From contig NW_025408669.1 of assembly GCF_020360975.1 (NCBI RefSeq), positions 2,666,001-2,730,000 on the forward strand: a DNA stretch of 64,000 bases, read 5' to 3'. The position numbers and the translations under genes are program-made. This DNA is from Hirsutella rhossiliensis. Taxonomy: Eukaryota; Ascomycota; Sordariomycetes; Hypocreales; Ophiocordycipitaceae. Positions 35,756 through 48,280 of this stretch are shown one piece after another (position 1 is the first letter of the stretch; each line of letters begins with the position of its first letter). Under the pieces are notes generated by a model. That model made no database searches, was not told the DNA's origin, and saw only the letters and a list, made by a program, of their open reading frames with translations.

Positions 35756-36329
35756 TTATAATCTAAAGGTATATAAGCAAAAGCGGAATTTTAGGAAATT
35801 AAGGAATTACGTAAGACTACGTAATAGAGGGGAAGAAGGAGTATAAGGTAGGATTTTCAACGAAATTTATTAGTAGTATATTAGTATATAGAAGAGGTAT
35901 TAAAGTTAATAATCCTCTCTTTATCTACTAGCGGATATACTATCTTATATAGATAATTATAGCTAAACGGAAGAACCTTTCGGGACTAGATTTAGGCTGC
36001 CGTATAGCCTTAAGACTAAGGAATTTAGTAATACCTCGAGTATATTAAGAAGTGTCTTAGTTCTACTAATATTCGTGTTTAAAGGAGGTTAGTCGTACCG
36101 GTATTCTTAAGAGGTCTTAGCTAGTATTCTAAGCTAGCTCTATTTCTACGATTCTTAGTTATACGATAACCGGCAACCTATTTAATGCATAATAATATAT
36201 AAAATAACGAGCGATTCTTACTCTATAATATAGGATTTTATCTATAATTAATATACTACTTATTAGCTTATATAATTAGGAGAGTATATTATAGCTGCTT
36301 TATTTATAGTAGGAATACTATTTCTTATA
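35756..36329 (-). repeat. 3' LTR of the nested copia element
   Basis: 574 bp, paired with 43121-43696; the last bases are TTTCTTATA. The same family occurs as a solo LTR at 27082-27649. The family also shares short blocks with the solo LTR at 44259-44954, so the two LTR families are related. Confidence 0.9.
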
Positions 36330-36699
36330 GCCTCCCTTAAAGAGTAGATTTATATACTCTTTACTAGTTTATTTATAGTAGTATATATATAGGGTAAAAA
36401 CCTAATTTAGGAAAACTATTCTTATACCTTAATAGGATATATAAAAACCTATTCTTTCTTAGGAAAAAAATCCTTAAGTATATACTAATAGAAAAACCTA
36501 TAGTAGGAAAAGTCTATAGTTATAATAATTATTTATAGGATAACCTTATATAAGGTAAAACCTATTATTGCTAGGGAAATCTTAATAGATAAAAACCTAG
36601 TAAATATTTCTTTAGGAAACCTAAAAAGGAAAAACCTAGTAGAGGAAAGATATAGAAAGTATACGAAATATCTAAAAACCCCTATTAATTACTTAGGAA

Positions 36700-39600
36700 C
36701 TTATACTAAGGATAGACCGTCTCTAAATTTATAAAGTAATCTAGGTCTTAATTCCTTTATAAAAATATTAGCTATATTATCTTCTAATTTAATATAAAAA
36801 ACTTTAATTTCCCCTTCTCTTATACTAGTTCTAGTATAGTAATAGGCTAATCTTATATACTTAGACCTTTTATAAAATTCCGGGCTTTCTATTAATTTAA
36901 TAGTAGTAGTATTATCCGTTAAAATAGGAGGTATAGTATTAAGAATCTTAATAGATAGATCCTTAGTAATATATTTAAAAAGTATATTTAAATAAATAGC
37001 TTCTTTATTTACCTTCCTAAGGCTAATATACTCTACTTCGTAGGTAGAAAGGGTAACGGCTTTCTACTTTGAGCAAGCCTAGCTTATTATATTATTATAT
37101 ATATAAAAATAGTATCTAGAAAAGGATTTTCCGTCCGTTAAATCCGACGCCTAGCTAGAGTCGGTAAAACCCTTTATATATAGATAGGTAAAAGGGATAT
37201 TGCAATTATACTTAATCTTTAGGCTAGGAAATTTATTTAAATATTTCTAAATTATATTTAAAGCTATAAAATACGTTTAATCGGGCTTATCTATAAATCT
37301 AGCATAGGAAATTATAGAATATAAGATATCTAGCCTAGTAAATAAGGCTAAGTATAATAGAAATCTAATTTCTTTCTAAAATTATAATATATCTTCCTTA
37401 AAAGGTAATTCCTTTACTTTTATAAGCTTAAAGCTTACTATAGCGGGTAAATTTAAAGTTCCTAAACCCTCTTTATTAAATTCCTTTAATTTATTTAAGG
37501 TATAATTTTCTTAGGATATATATAGCTCTTTATTTTCTCGGTTTATTATAATATTTAGACCTAAGAAGTCTTTTATATCTCTTAAGATAGTAATATCTAG
37601 GAATTTAAATAATTCTTTAAATAATCTTTCTTTTATTATAGATTTAAAGAGCCTTACTATAAGAAAGTCGTCGACGTAAATTACTAAGGCTATACTATAG
37701 TCCTTATTTATAAATACTCCTTTATCTATTAAAAGAGAAAGAAATCCGAGTTTATTTAATATAATTTTTAAATAATTATACTAGAGCTTAGGACTTTGTT
37801 TTAGGCTATATAATGCTTTCTTTAGCTTTGCTTTAATTTAACCGGTTTTATATAGGTCTAGGAATTTAGTTAATTTAATTCCTTTAGCTCTATAAGCTAA
37901 TCTATATTTTAAATAATATTCTTTAAGAGTATATTCTTCGTAGCTTATAGGAAGATCGATATATACTTCGCTATCTATATTAGTATATACGAAGGTATTT
38001 ATTATATCTATTTATAAAGCTTTAAATTCGTAGATAATAGCTAAAATAAGTAGAATTCTAATAGATTTAGGTCTAGCTATAGTCGAGAAGGTATCTAGGA
38101 AATCTAAGCTATAGATCTACTTAAATCCCTATATTATAAAACGGGCTTTATATTTTATTATATTATTTTAACTATCCTTCTTAATAGTATAAACCTAGCG
38201 ACCTCCTATAGCCTCCTTATCCTTAAGGAGGTAGGAAAATTCCTAAGTTTTATATTTAATTAGCTAAATAATTTCCTTAACTATAGCTTCTTTCTAAAAA
38301 GCTATTTTAGGGCTATTTATTGCCTATTTATAGGTCTTTAGAATTTTTAGATCCTAATTTACTATACTAGCTAAAATTAACTCTATAAAATCGTAGTTTA
38401 AAAATAAATTAATATTAAGGTATTCGATATAGTTAGAATCGAACCTATTTAGCTTCTTAGGTAATTCTACTACTATTTTACTAGTAGTAGGAATAGGATC
38501 GTTATTTAGAGACTCTTCTTCTATAAAGGGCGAGGGACTTTTATCTCTAGGTTCTCTAATAGCTTCCTCTATAGGGATATAGCTTTCTAGCTTATCTTTA
38601 TTCGGAATAGAATTAAAATTAAAGGTATTAATACTACTGGAGATTTCTAGATTTTTTATAAATTTAATTTCTAGTATAGTAATATCTCTAAAAATAGAAA
38701 TCTTTCTCTTAGAAAAATCCTAGATTTTATATATATTTTCTAAATAGCCTACTATTATTCCCTTAAAAGCTCTATTATCTAGCTTATCTTTAGGGTCTTT
38801 ATTTTTATAATATATAAGGCTTCTAAAGATCTTAATTTTATTTAAGGTCTTAAAGGGTAGTATTATATTATCCTTCTTTTCTATATAACTTTTAAATCCT
38901 ATTATAGAATATAATAATCTATTATATAAATAGGTAGCTATCAAAACAGCTTCTCCCTATAGGTATTTAGGAAGCTTAGTAGTAAATAAAAGAGCTCGTA
39001 CTTTTTCTAATATTATACGATTTATTCTTTCTATTCTACTATTAGATTTAAGCGTCCTAGGAGGACTAGAATTAAAGGTAATTCCTTCTTTTTTATAGTA
39101 GAGCTTTATTTTATATATAAATTCTTTAGTATTATTAGAAAATGCTTCTTTAATCCTAGTATTTTTAGGGTTATTTTCTACCTTATTTTTAAATTCTAGG
39201 AACCTATTTAGAGCTTCCCCTTTTCTTCGAAGAAGGTATATTTATTACGAAGGAGGTAGAGGCATAGGCTTAGGTGCGGTCTATTAAAAGAAGTTTAATA
39301 ATCTACGAGGGGGAAAAGAAAGAGAAGTATAGGCCTACCCTATATAGGCGTAGAGGCCGCTTATATATAGACTTAGCCTAGACCCTAGTCTAGGCCTATA
39401 TAGGGCAAAAGCCCTTATATTATACCCCTACCTAGCTTTTAAAGAGGCGCGCCTCTAAATAATACTTAATACCGCGCTTAAGGGGATAGAACCCTCGCAT
39501 AGACTATATACGCTTAATCGCGGAAAAAACGTTAGTAAATAATATATAATACCCTCCTAAGCGAGCTTCTTAAATAGACTATATTATTAGTAGGGGCCGC

Positions 39601-42600
39601 GCCCTAGGAGTCGGGCTTTAGTACTTATAGCTAGGAAGTAAAGGTATATAAAATAGCGCGTAGCTAGCTTTAATAAGCTTATAGTATCCCGCCCCCCCTA
39701 TATCGGCGTATAGTAGTAGCTCTTAGTACTATAACGTAGGGGACGGTACTTTAGTATATAAGGCTCCGCTCCCTCCTATATAGGGCTATATAGGCACTCC
39801 CTTTCGCTATAGTTATATTATATTAGCGGCCTTCCTACCTCTTAGCCGCCCTTTTAGTCGCTATAGGCATATGTCCTATCTATATAGTAGCTACTACTAT
39901 ACGCGAGGGAACGCCGACGAAGCCCGTAAAGGCGTTACTAAGATTACTCGTCGCTAGAGTCGCTATTATTAAACCTAACCTCCTTTCCGTCCTAGCACGT
40001 ACGCCCCTTTACTACTTAGAGTATATTTACCCGCGCCTCTTAGCGTAGGCACTTTAAAAACTAGTAGGATTTACTACTATAGCCTATATAGTAACCCTCC
40101 TATCGCTACCTCTTTCTATCCTCGGTCCTTAAGGTAGAGATAGAGATATCTATAGTATTACTAGCGTTATCTACTTCTTATACTATAAAAGAAGATAAAA
40201 AAGAAACTTATTACTACTAAGCTCGTAAAGAAAGTAAATAAGATCGGTATATATATTTAGTAGTATAGACCTTTTACTTAAACGGGTACGCTAATCTATA
40301 TTTAAGCTTATAACGAGGTAATTATACTTTACCGCGTCGGGCTAGCTATATATATCTACTTAATAAAGTACCTCTTTAAACTATATAAGGTAGGCCGGAA
40401 TAGCTTTACTTTGCTTTTATTAGAGTATTATAAGCTCTTAGCCTACTAACTTAGCTACGTTAGGTTCGCCGTAATTAGTATAGAGCTTTGCGAGGAGGTT
40501 AGCTAGTCCGTTTATATTAGTATATATAAACGGTAAGAGATACCTTTATAGGTATAAGGATAGGCTCGCGTAAAGATAGTCGAATTAGGCGCGGATATCC
40601 CTTATTATAGCGCTATCGGTATAGAGCTTTGCTTTTATATAAAGTAGCTATAGCTTAAGCTCTATAGAGGAGCCGTCGAACTTACTAAGGTACGGTAGTA
40701 CCGCTCTTAGTCGTGCGGATCCCTACTATTATAAGAGGCTCTTAATTGCCTAGGCGAACTAAGTATTACGTTCGCCTTAATTTTACGACTATAGGAGTAT
40801 AGATATTTCGCGTGCGTATATACCGGCGCGGGCGGTTTAACTAGACTAGGTAATTAAACGTCGGCTTTAAAGGTAGCAAAAAAAAAATAGCTATTCTATA
40901 TATAGGGATATAAAGAGGGTAAAATAAAGGGTAGATTATACTATTATAGAGGAGGTAGAGGCGTAAGCTTAGGTACGGTCTATTAAAAGAAGGTTAATAA
41001 TCTATAAAGGGGAAAAGGAAGAGAAGTACGGGCCTAGCCTATATAGGCGCGGAGGCCGCTTATATATAGACTTAGCTTAGACCTTAGTCTAGGCCTATAT
41101 AGGGCAAAAGCCCTTATAATATTTCTAGATATTAGGTTCTTATATCTAGGAAAGAAATATAATAGTAATATTTATTATAAGTAAGTACTTTAATTAGCCC
41201 TTAAAAATCTAATACTATTTTTTCTAAATAGGAATAAGACTTATACGAGGGGTATTTATTAACCTTATTCGTTGCTTTAGCTTTAATATATATTTCGTAC
41301 TACCTTATTTTATTTTCCTCTTTTAGAGGCATTTTTATATCCTTATTATATCTTTTTAATATTTCTAAAATAGCCCTACTATTTATATACCTTAAGCGTA
41401 AGTACTAAGTATAAAAATCTATATCCTTTGCTTTTAAAGATATAATAAGGATCGATTAGCTTTCTAATAAAGGTTCTATAGGAATATAATATAATTTATT
41501 TCTAAGAAATCCTTTAGTAAGGACCTTAGCCTTATTATCTAATAAAAGGACTTTATTTCCTCTTATTAAGGCATAGGTATTATTAAAATAAAATTAGGAT
41601 AGTATATTTACCCTTAATTTAGGTATATAAAAGTAGTCTCGAAGGATATACCTTTTTCTATTATACGGGAACTTAAATACTAAGTCCCTTTTTCCTTTTA
41701 CTAATATAAAGGAAGCTTTTCCCTAGTAAACTTTAAACTTAATTTCTTTATAGTTAATAAGGAAATTCTTATTAGATACTATATACCTAGTAGCTCCGGT
41801 ATTATATATAAAATTATAGATCCTTTTATTCTTATAACTAGGAAATCCTTCTTCTCTTACCTTTAAGACTAATTCCTTTATTTTAGCAATCGAGGCTTTT
41901 AGAGGTCCTAAAAGAAAGTCTTTATTAGCTTCTACTATAGGGGTAATTATAGAGGTTAAAATTACCTTTAAATCCTTAGACGTATATATAGGGGTTAGAG
42001 CCTTAGAGAGGTCTATAAGGTCGATATCTAGGTCTATATTTTCTTCTTATAAAGCTATATTTAAGACCTTATTACTATCTTCTAAATCGGACTCTAGCTC
42101 GGTAATTTAAGCCTTCCTTCTTTTATTAGTAGTAGAAATACTATTAAAAGGGGATTTCTTCTTAAAAGAAGAAGAAGAAGAAGATTTTCTTTTCTTAGAG
42201 ATTTAAGTCCTATCGTCCTTTTTTCCTTTATTTAATACCTAATAAGCGGGAGCCTTATTCGGGTATAATTTATAGTAATTTACTATAAAATGCCCTGGTT
42301 TTTTATATTCCTAATAATAAGGAGTATCTATAAAATTTCTATAGGATTTCTAAGGCTTCCTTTGTATTAGGAAAGCTTTCTCTAAAGATTCGTCTATATC
42401 CTCTATTCTTTTAGCTTTATCTAAAAGACTAGCTATAAGGGTTTTAAGGGTAAACGCCGTAGAATTATACCTAAGGCTCTATATAATATTTATAATATAG
42501 CTTCTAAATTCCTTATTATAGCAATTAAGAATCTATACTATAAGAATAACTTTTAGAATTTCTATATTATAGGATTTTAAATCCTCGTAGATTTCCTTTA

Positions 42601-43060
42601 CCTTATAAAGGTATTTCTCTAAATTAGAGTCTAAGGGACTAAGATTAAAGAGCTGCTTAATAAGTAGATAATTCGACGAAAAGTTCGACGGATTATATAG
42701 CTTTTTAAGCTTATCCTATACTTCTTTTATATTTTTTAGATACCGAATTTATATTAAGGGACTATCTTTAACTTAAAGGAATATTATAGATAAAGCCTCC
42801 GTAGTCTATATATAATTTACTTACTCTAGAGTAGTAATAAGCTTTTCTTTTATAAGGATAGCTTCTATCCTCGTAGTCTATAAGGTATAATTTAAATTTC
42901 CCTTAAGTCTAGTAAATTCGTATTCTTTCTATCTACCTATTTTATATAAATTTAGTATTATTTCGTTTATAAGGATCGAGAAGTCTAAACGAGAGTTTAA
43001 GAGCGTAGGAAGGTAAAAGAAGTTAGGGGGAATTTCGAAAGGAATTTTAGTTAAATATTT
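36700..43060 (-). pseudogene. gag-pol of the nested copia element
   Basis: Minus-strand landmarks: gag zinc knuckle near 42270-42300 (KKPGHFIVNYYKL). Integrase spans about 41700-38650 with its C-terminal GKK-like block at 38720-38944, a still-open stretch ending DKLDNRAFKGIIVGYLEN, typical of copia integrase (normally DPRAxKGIFVGY). Reverse transcriptase has an intact YVDDF near 37665-37685. RNase H lies near 37130-37170 (FTDSS-ASDLTDGKSFSGY). A Lys-rich stretch with recurring AAAACCTA motifs follows at 36370-36700. Stops elsewhere make it a pseudogene, although single blocks are the best preserved in the repeat blocks. Confidence 0.85.
39243..41118 (+). mobile_element. Small 1.9-kb LTR element with TSD ATATT
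   Basis: Direct repeats 39243-39419 and 40942-41118 (177 bp each) begin TATTA and end CCCTTATA (TG...CA after RIP). They are flanked by the exact 5-bp duplication ATATT at 39238-39242 and 41119-41123. The internal 1.5 kb shows no reverse transcriptase, integrase or protease motif on either strand. A plus-strand frame around 40440-40870 reads with few stops and may be a coding remnant. This looks like a non-autonomous LTR retrotransposon (TRIM/LARD class) mobilised by another element. Strand is a guess from that frame. Confidence 0.85.
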
Positions 43061-43120
43061 CGACGAGAATTTTAAAGGTATAAGTAGTTAATTTCCCGGC
43101 TTAAAAGGAGTAAGCCGGGC

Positions 43121-43696
43121 TTATAACCTCTAAAGGTATATAAGCAAAAGCGGAATTTTAAGAAATCAAGGAATTATATAAGACTATATAATAAAGGGGA
43201 AGAAGGAGTATAAGGTAGGATTTTTAACGGAATTTATTAGTAGTATATTAGTATATAAAAGAAGTGTTAAAGTTAATAATCCTCTCTCTATTTACTAGCG
43301 GACATGCTATCTTATATAGACAATTATAGCTAAACGGAAGAACCTTTCGGGACTAGATTTAAGCTACCGTATAGCCCTAAGACTAAGGAATTTAGTAATA
43401 CCTCGAGTATATTAGGAAGTGTCTTAGTTCTACTAATATTCGTGTTTAAAGGAGGTTGGTCGTGCCGGTGTTCTTAAGAGGTCTTAGTTAGTATTCTAAG
43501 CTAGCTCTATTTCTTCAATTCCCGATTATACGATAACCGGCAACCTGTTTAATATATAATAATATATAAAATAATAAGCGATTCTTGCTTTATAATATAG
43601 GATTTTATCTATAATTAATATACTACTTATTAGCTTATATAATCGGGAGAGTATATTATAGCTGCTTTATTTATAGTAGGAATACCGTTCCTTATA
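43121..43696 (-). repeat. 5' LTR of the nested copia element
   Basis: 576 bp, nearly identical in layout to 35756-36329 and ending GTTCCTTATA. It retains several TpG/CpA, so the LTR pair has diverged mainly by RIP-type transitions. Confidence 0.9.
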
Positions 43697-44258
43697 TATA
43701 AGTAGTAGGCCTAGCTAGTAAGGGCCTATTAAGGTCCCTTAAGCTAGCTTTAAAGGCTATAGGCTTATAATCTAAGCCTATAGCCTCTAAGAAGCGGAAG
43801 TTAGCCTAGGTTAGCTATTTAAAGGGGCTATAGAAAGTAAGGTCTATAACTAAGGCCCCTTTTAAGCCTTTCCTTTAATAGGTACTTTCTATAGCTACCT
43901 TAAGGTCCGTTAGTAAGGAAGCCTTATAGTAGTTAAGCTAGCTAATAAGGGCTTCTACTTTATAGGCCTTAAAAGGTTCTATAAATAGGTTCTATTAAAG
44001 GTAGTATAAGTTAAAGTCCCTTACTAATAAAAAGGGCTACTATAGGAGCTAGGCTATTAGTAGTAGCCTTTCTATTATAAGGGGCCCTTACTAGCCTTAG
44101 CTAGCTAAGGCTCCTTTAACCTCTTTTTTATTATATAGGTTAATAAGGGTAAATAGTTCGATGCCTTTTACCCTTATAGCCTATATATCGGGATTATAAA
44201 AGAGGTTAAAGCTAGGGCTAGCTTCTATCTAAGCTTCCTTCCTCTTATAAGCTATAAC

Positions 44259-44954
44259 TATAAGAAGGTATAAGTAATAAGCGTAGAATCGGGTAATCGA
44301 TAACGTAAGCAGAAAGATCGGTCGAAGGAGTATAGGGTAGGATTTCGTCCGGAGTTTATAACGAGTATATAAGGGGCTAAATAATATATTAAAAGAATAG
44401 CGTTGCAAAGGATGCTTATAAACTTACTTATTCTATCTACTACTCCTAGGGAAATCCTTCGTCTTTTATAGACTATTGCTCGCCTACTAGTAGACTAATT
44501 AGTTAGCTTTCTAGCATATTCTATAGTGCTTAAAAAGCTCTATCTATAGCATGTCTTTATAACTTAGTAGGTGGTCTGATTATAGCGTGATGGTTAACGT
44601 AAGACTATGGGTTCTGGTATAAGTAGTGGATTTAACTAGAATATTCTATGCCCTACCTATTCTCGTATCGCGGATATCTTCGGAACTACTAGGCCAAAAT
44701 AGGTAATAGGGTATCCGTTCTACTCGTAATTAACTTATGCATTTTATGCAAATTTTTGTTTATAAGGATAGGCTTATCCTAACCCGCTTTTCCTAGAGGA
44801 AGGTATAGATGTCTAGTAGAGGTCTTTGTCTTTAAGGGTTATTCCCTTAGACTATATTATAGAGCCTCTTTTTACTAGCTTATTCTATAAGGCCTCCCTA
44901 TGCCTACTATTTCTTTATAATAGTAAAATAGGAATATAAGGGTATATTCTTATA
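44259..44954 (-). repeat. Solo LTR in the LINE endonuclease, TSD ATAAC
   Basis: 696 bp from TATAAGAAGG to TTCTTATA, with ATAAC on both sides (44254-44258, 44955-44959). It retains many CpA/TpG (TTGCAAAGGATGC, GTCTGATTATAGCGTGATGG), so it is much less RIP-mutated than the LINE around it and likely younger. An inverted, truncated partner is at 28672-29260. Confidence 0.9.
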
Positions 44955-46800
44955 ATAACCCTAGGCCTCTTAATAGGCTTAGGAAAGTTAGTAAAAGGGA
45001 TAAGGGTTATAACGTTATAGGCTAGATACTATATAAGAATATAGCTATTATTAATCTTATAAAGGTAGGGCTCTTATAATAAGATAAGGTCTACTTTTAT
45101 TTTTAAGGCCTACTTTAGGATTAATAGGTTAGCTATTTCTTACTTATTAGTATTATACTATATAATACTAATAGGGTTATAGTTAGGCCTAGGGGGCCTA
45201 AGGGGCTTTAGGGGCCTTATAAGTATAAGGGGGCTAAGGCTATTAAGTATTAGTTATTCCCTTATAGACTCTATATTATACCTTATTAGTTATAAGGTGC
45301 TCTCCCTTATAGTTATAGTATTAGACCTTAAAGTAAGAGTAGCCTTAGCTAGCCTTATAGCTAAGGTAGTTATAGTCCTTAGTTAGGTACTTTTCTAGGT
45401 AAAAGGTATACCTAATAAGCTACTAGTAGGTCTAAGGGTTATAGATAAAGGAAAGGCACCTATAGTACTACGTATATATAGTATATTCCTTATAAGCCTT
45501 AACTTAAATCTATAGACCTACTATATAGAGGCTTTTTTTCCGGTATTCGGCCCTTATAGCCTTTAAAGGGACTATAAAGATAATAGATCCTACCTTTTAC
45601 GTTAGGCCTAGGGTACCTAGCTACCTAGGCTACCCTAGGATATCGATCCCGCTAAAGGTTCTAGCTTCTACGGCGAAGATATCGAGGATAAGGGTCTCTA
45701 AGAGGTTAGGGACGCTCCGGGCTACTAGCTTAGTTTAGCTAGTAAGAAGGTCGGCCGACTTAATAGGTAGCTCCTTAAGGTATAGGGACTACTTCTCCTA
45801 CTACTTTAGAAGCTTTATTGCTATATATAGGGCCTTTATCGTTATAACTATATTACCTTTATTTAAAGTCGATAGAGCTAATATAGCTAGTTCCCTTATA
45901 GCCTTATTAAGCTCGTTGCGAAGAGTAATAAGGTTAATATTTAGCGTTAGCGATTCCTTTTTTAGCTTTAAGATAAGTTAAAAGTCCTTTTTTACGTTCC
46001 TCTTAGCTAGGGCCTTAGTTAGGGCTTTTATTAGGGCTTTTACCGGAGCCTTAGCCGGGGCCTTAGCTAGGGCCTTAGGCGCCTTCTTTATAGTAACCTT
46101 AGCCTACGAGCTTGCTTTAAGGTTTCCTTAGGTAGCCTTAAGCTACTAGGCGGCCTTAGGCTAGTATAAGGGCTATTATAGGGGCTGTTAGCAGTCTAGG
46201 GTCCTTATAGCTACCTTCTCGAGCCCTTTTATAAGGGTCTTATAGAAGGGTTCGATTTTTTAGGCTTTATTAAGGGCTTAAAGGGCTTACTAAAAGAAGC
46301 CCTAGGCCTAGTCCTTAGGGAAGGGGTGCTAGGGCCGGGGCTAGGTCTATTATAAGTATTAAAATATAGGTCGGATAGGTATAAAGCTAATAAGGCTACT
46401 AAGGGCAGCTCTCTTTTACCCCTTTACTTACTTTAAAGGCTAGTTAAGCTAAAAGTAGCTAGTATAAGGCAGGGCTAGGCTAGGCCTAAAGAGGCTAGTC
46501 TTTAGTATAGGCTAAGTATTATCTTCTATCTTAATAATCCTTTAAGTCCTAGTCTTAGGTCCTAGGCCTTTCTTCTAGGGTCCTTAAAAGGCGTTAGCCT
46601 TTTAGAGCTTCTTCTAAGTAGGCCCTAGCCTCTAAGGTACTTATTTCGACCCTTAGGTTAAGGGGGGGGGGGTTAAAGTTAAAGGGGCCCTCCTTAGTCT
46701 AGGCCGGGGTCCTAAGTTATATCCGGGCTAGTAGCTATACGAGGCTATACTTAGGGGGGCGTAATACGCTATTCGCGGCGGTTCTAGGCGTATACTTTTT

Positions 46801-47400
46801 TTATATTTTAGGCTTAGTTTCGAAAAGTTAGCTAAAAAGACATATAAATACTTTTTTCTAAGGGCAGTAATAGCTTCTTATAAAGGTAATAAGGGATAAG
46901 ATAGATAAATTAAAAATAGCTAGAAATAAAGGAAAACCTAGTAAAAAGCTTATTAGTTAAAAAGATATTAAGAGCTTCTTTAAATAAGATTCTCTTTACT
47001 AATTAAGATACTAATAAGATATAAAGAGGGGTATAAAATAAAGGAGAGAAGGATAAGTAAGGTAATATAATAATTACCCCCTTACTATAATTATTACCTT
47101 TTAAAGATTTAAATAACTTTGCCCTACTTATTTAACCCCTTACTCTTAATTTCCCTTTATATATTTTATATATACTTTTTATATCTCTCTTTATAAGAAT
47201 TATAAGTGCCTAGGTTATTAGTTTTTATATATCTTATAGTATATATAGCTTAAATAATATCTAATTTTAAATAGCTTATATTATAACTAGCTATTTATAA
47301 TTATATATAGCCTTAGATATTACTAGCTCTATTAAATATAAAAAGATAACTAGCTAAGAACTTTTAGGTTATACTAGAAGATTCTTATAACGTTAGAGCC
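46801..47400. other. Right end of repeat block, with partial inverted LTR
   Basis: 46862-47204 is the 3' part of the left-edge copia LTR family in inverted orientation, truncated at its left. 47205-47395 is AT-rich RIP relic without recognisable content. The border to ordinary DNA is sharp near 47395 (GAGCCTGTCCTCTAG). Confidence 0.7.
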
Positions 47401-47455
47401 TGTCCTCTAGATACAAACGTATAGCGAGTGGTCTAACTATGCGCCATGAAACGCT

Positions 47456-48280
47456 GTGGTCGACGGACTTTGCCGAGTGAGCGGCAATGAAAATCCCCTG
47501 GACATAATCGTGAACTTGACGTTGGAATGCGTCATCGGCCGCTCCGCTGAAGTAGCGACAAACCAAATCGTTAAATCTGGAAAGCGACCAGCGGCCATCA
47601 AGTGGAGGCCGACGACCAACACATGGCGGATTCAGGCTGTCTTTTCGTCAGTCGCCTGCGTCAGAGAAAACACCTGGATCAGTATATTTTCACTCGAACC
47701 GAGAACCATGTACAGGTCCGAAGCCTTGATTCAGCACCCCGCGTCACGCTGAACAAGCACGTTCCCGGGCTTCTCGAAAGACTACTCGATACTATCCAAT
47801 GGGTCGAGCACAAGGCAGCCTATGATCCTCTTCCCGCAGATCACGCGGTTCAGTTTATACGAGGGTAAAGGCCAATGCCCAAGACTTTGCTGCCATGTTC
47901 CGAGAAGCAGCTTCACCTGCTGTAGCAGGGGCAGTGTTGCCGAGGCTTTAGAGTTGAAGCTCTGCAAGATTCTGGGCCTGGAAGCCGACTATAGGACAAT
48001 CAGCGATGGGAACTCACTTGGAATTGACACTCGTTTCTCTAAAGGTGCGAAATTGACTGACCAAGACGATGCGGGCGGATATGGCCGTTTACGAAATCCT
48101 AGGCGACGTCAAGCTCGTCGATACTGGGTTAATGGCAGCGAGGAAGAGCGAGTTTTGACCAACGCTGGGATCACGCGGCTCTTGATTGGCATGTGTATAG
48201 TTGGAGACCAACGGCCGATGCATACTGGCACAGGTAAGCGTAGTTTGCACGTTTCACAAGCTACATTCATCAGTTTCTAA
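47456..48280 (+). pseudogene. Unrecognised gene relic with frameshifts
   Basis: Codon-like composition runs through three plus-strand frames in turn. First comes 47456-47640 (VSGNENPLDIIVNLTLECV), then 47602-47868 (HLDQYIFTRTENHVQVRSLD, then LLERLLDTIQWVEHKAAYDP), then a stretch to a stop at about 47954 (NAQDFAAMFREAASPAVAGA). The overlaps suggest single-base indels rather than introns, as no donor/acceptor pair fits. A further open stretch continues to 48280. I do not recognise the protein. It lies at the border of the RIP block but is not itself RIP-mutated. Decay beside heterochromatin is the simplest reading. Confidence 0.3.

Larger units (their letters stand above)
35756..43696 (-). mobile_element. 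Full-length Ty1/copia element nested in the LINE
   Basis: About 7.9 kb with LTRs 35756-36329 (574 bp) and 43121-43696 (576 bp; the difference is a 2-bp deletion near the left end). TATAA at 35751-35755 and 43697-43701 is the target duplication, confirmed because the LINE frame is restored on removing one copy and the element. A polypurine tract (complement of 36330-36345) abuts the 3' LTR. Order on the minus strand: gag with zinc knuckle, protease, integrase, reverse transcriptase, RNase H. A smaller LTR element (39243-41118) lies inside its integrase. RIP damage is moderate. Confidence 0.92.
32344..46800 (-). mobile_element. LINE (non-LTR retrotransposon), split by two later insertions
   Basis: Three minus-strand segments, 44955-46800, 43697-44258 and 32344-35755, join into one element of about 5.8 kb. 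ORF1-like sequence (about 46800-45500) has a repetitive Lys/Ala-rich basic region near 46000-46090. The endonuclease follows (VRDFNLYY near 44010-44030, normally GDFNLHH). Then come reverse transcriptase (about 35600-34200, with PLISLILFLLYI and YIDNFSI near 34410), RNase H (FYTNGFKG near 33480) and a Cys/His-type end near 32800. An A-rich 3' tail (T runs at 32344-32362) closes it. Removing the copia element restores the frame PTTYRKVD across 43697/35755. Clade is probably Tad/I-like because RNase H is present. The 5' border (about 46800) is approximate. Confidence 0.85.

Noticed and set aside
38720..38944. A 74-codon open stretch as an independent gene
   Set aside because: Its sequence (ending DKLDNRAFKGIIVGYLEN) is the C-terminal block of copia integrase and belongs to the nested element.
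46666..46678. G-run as a functional G-quadruplex or telomere trace
   Set aside because: A single run of G within LINE ORF1 remnants; no repeated TTAGGG pattern and no second run at suitable spacing.
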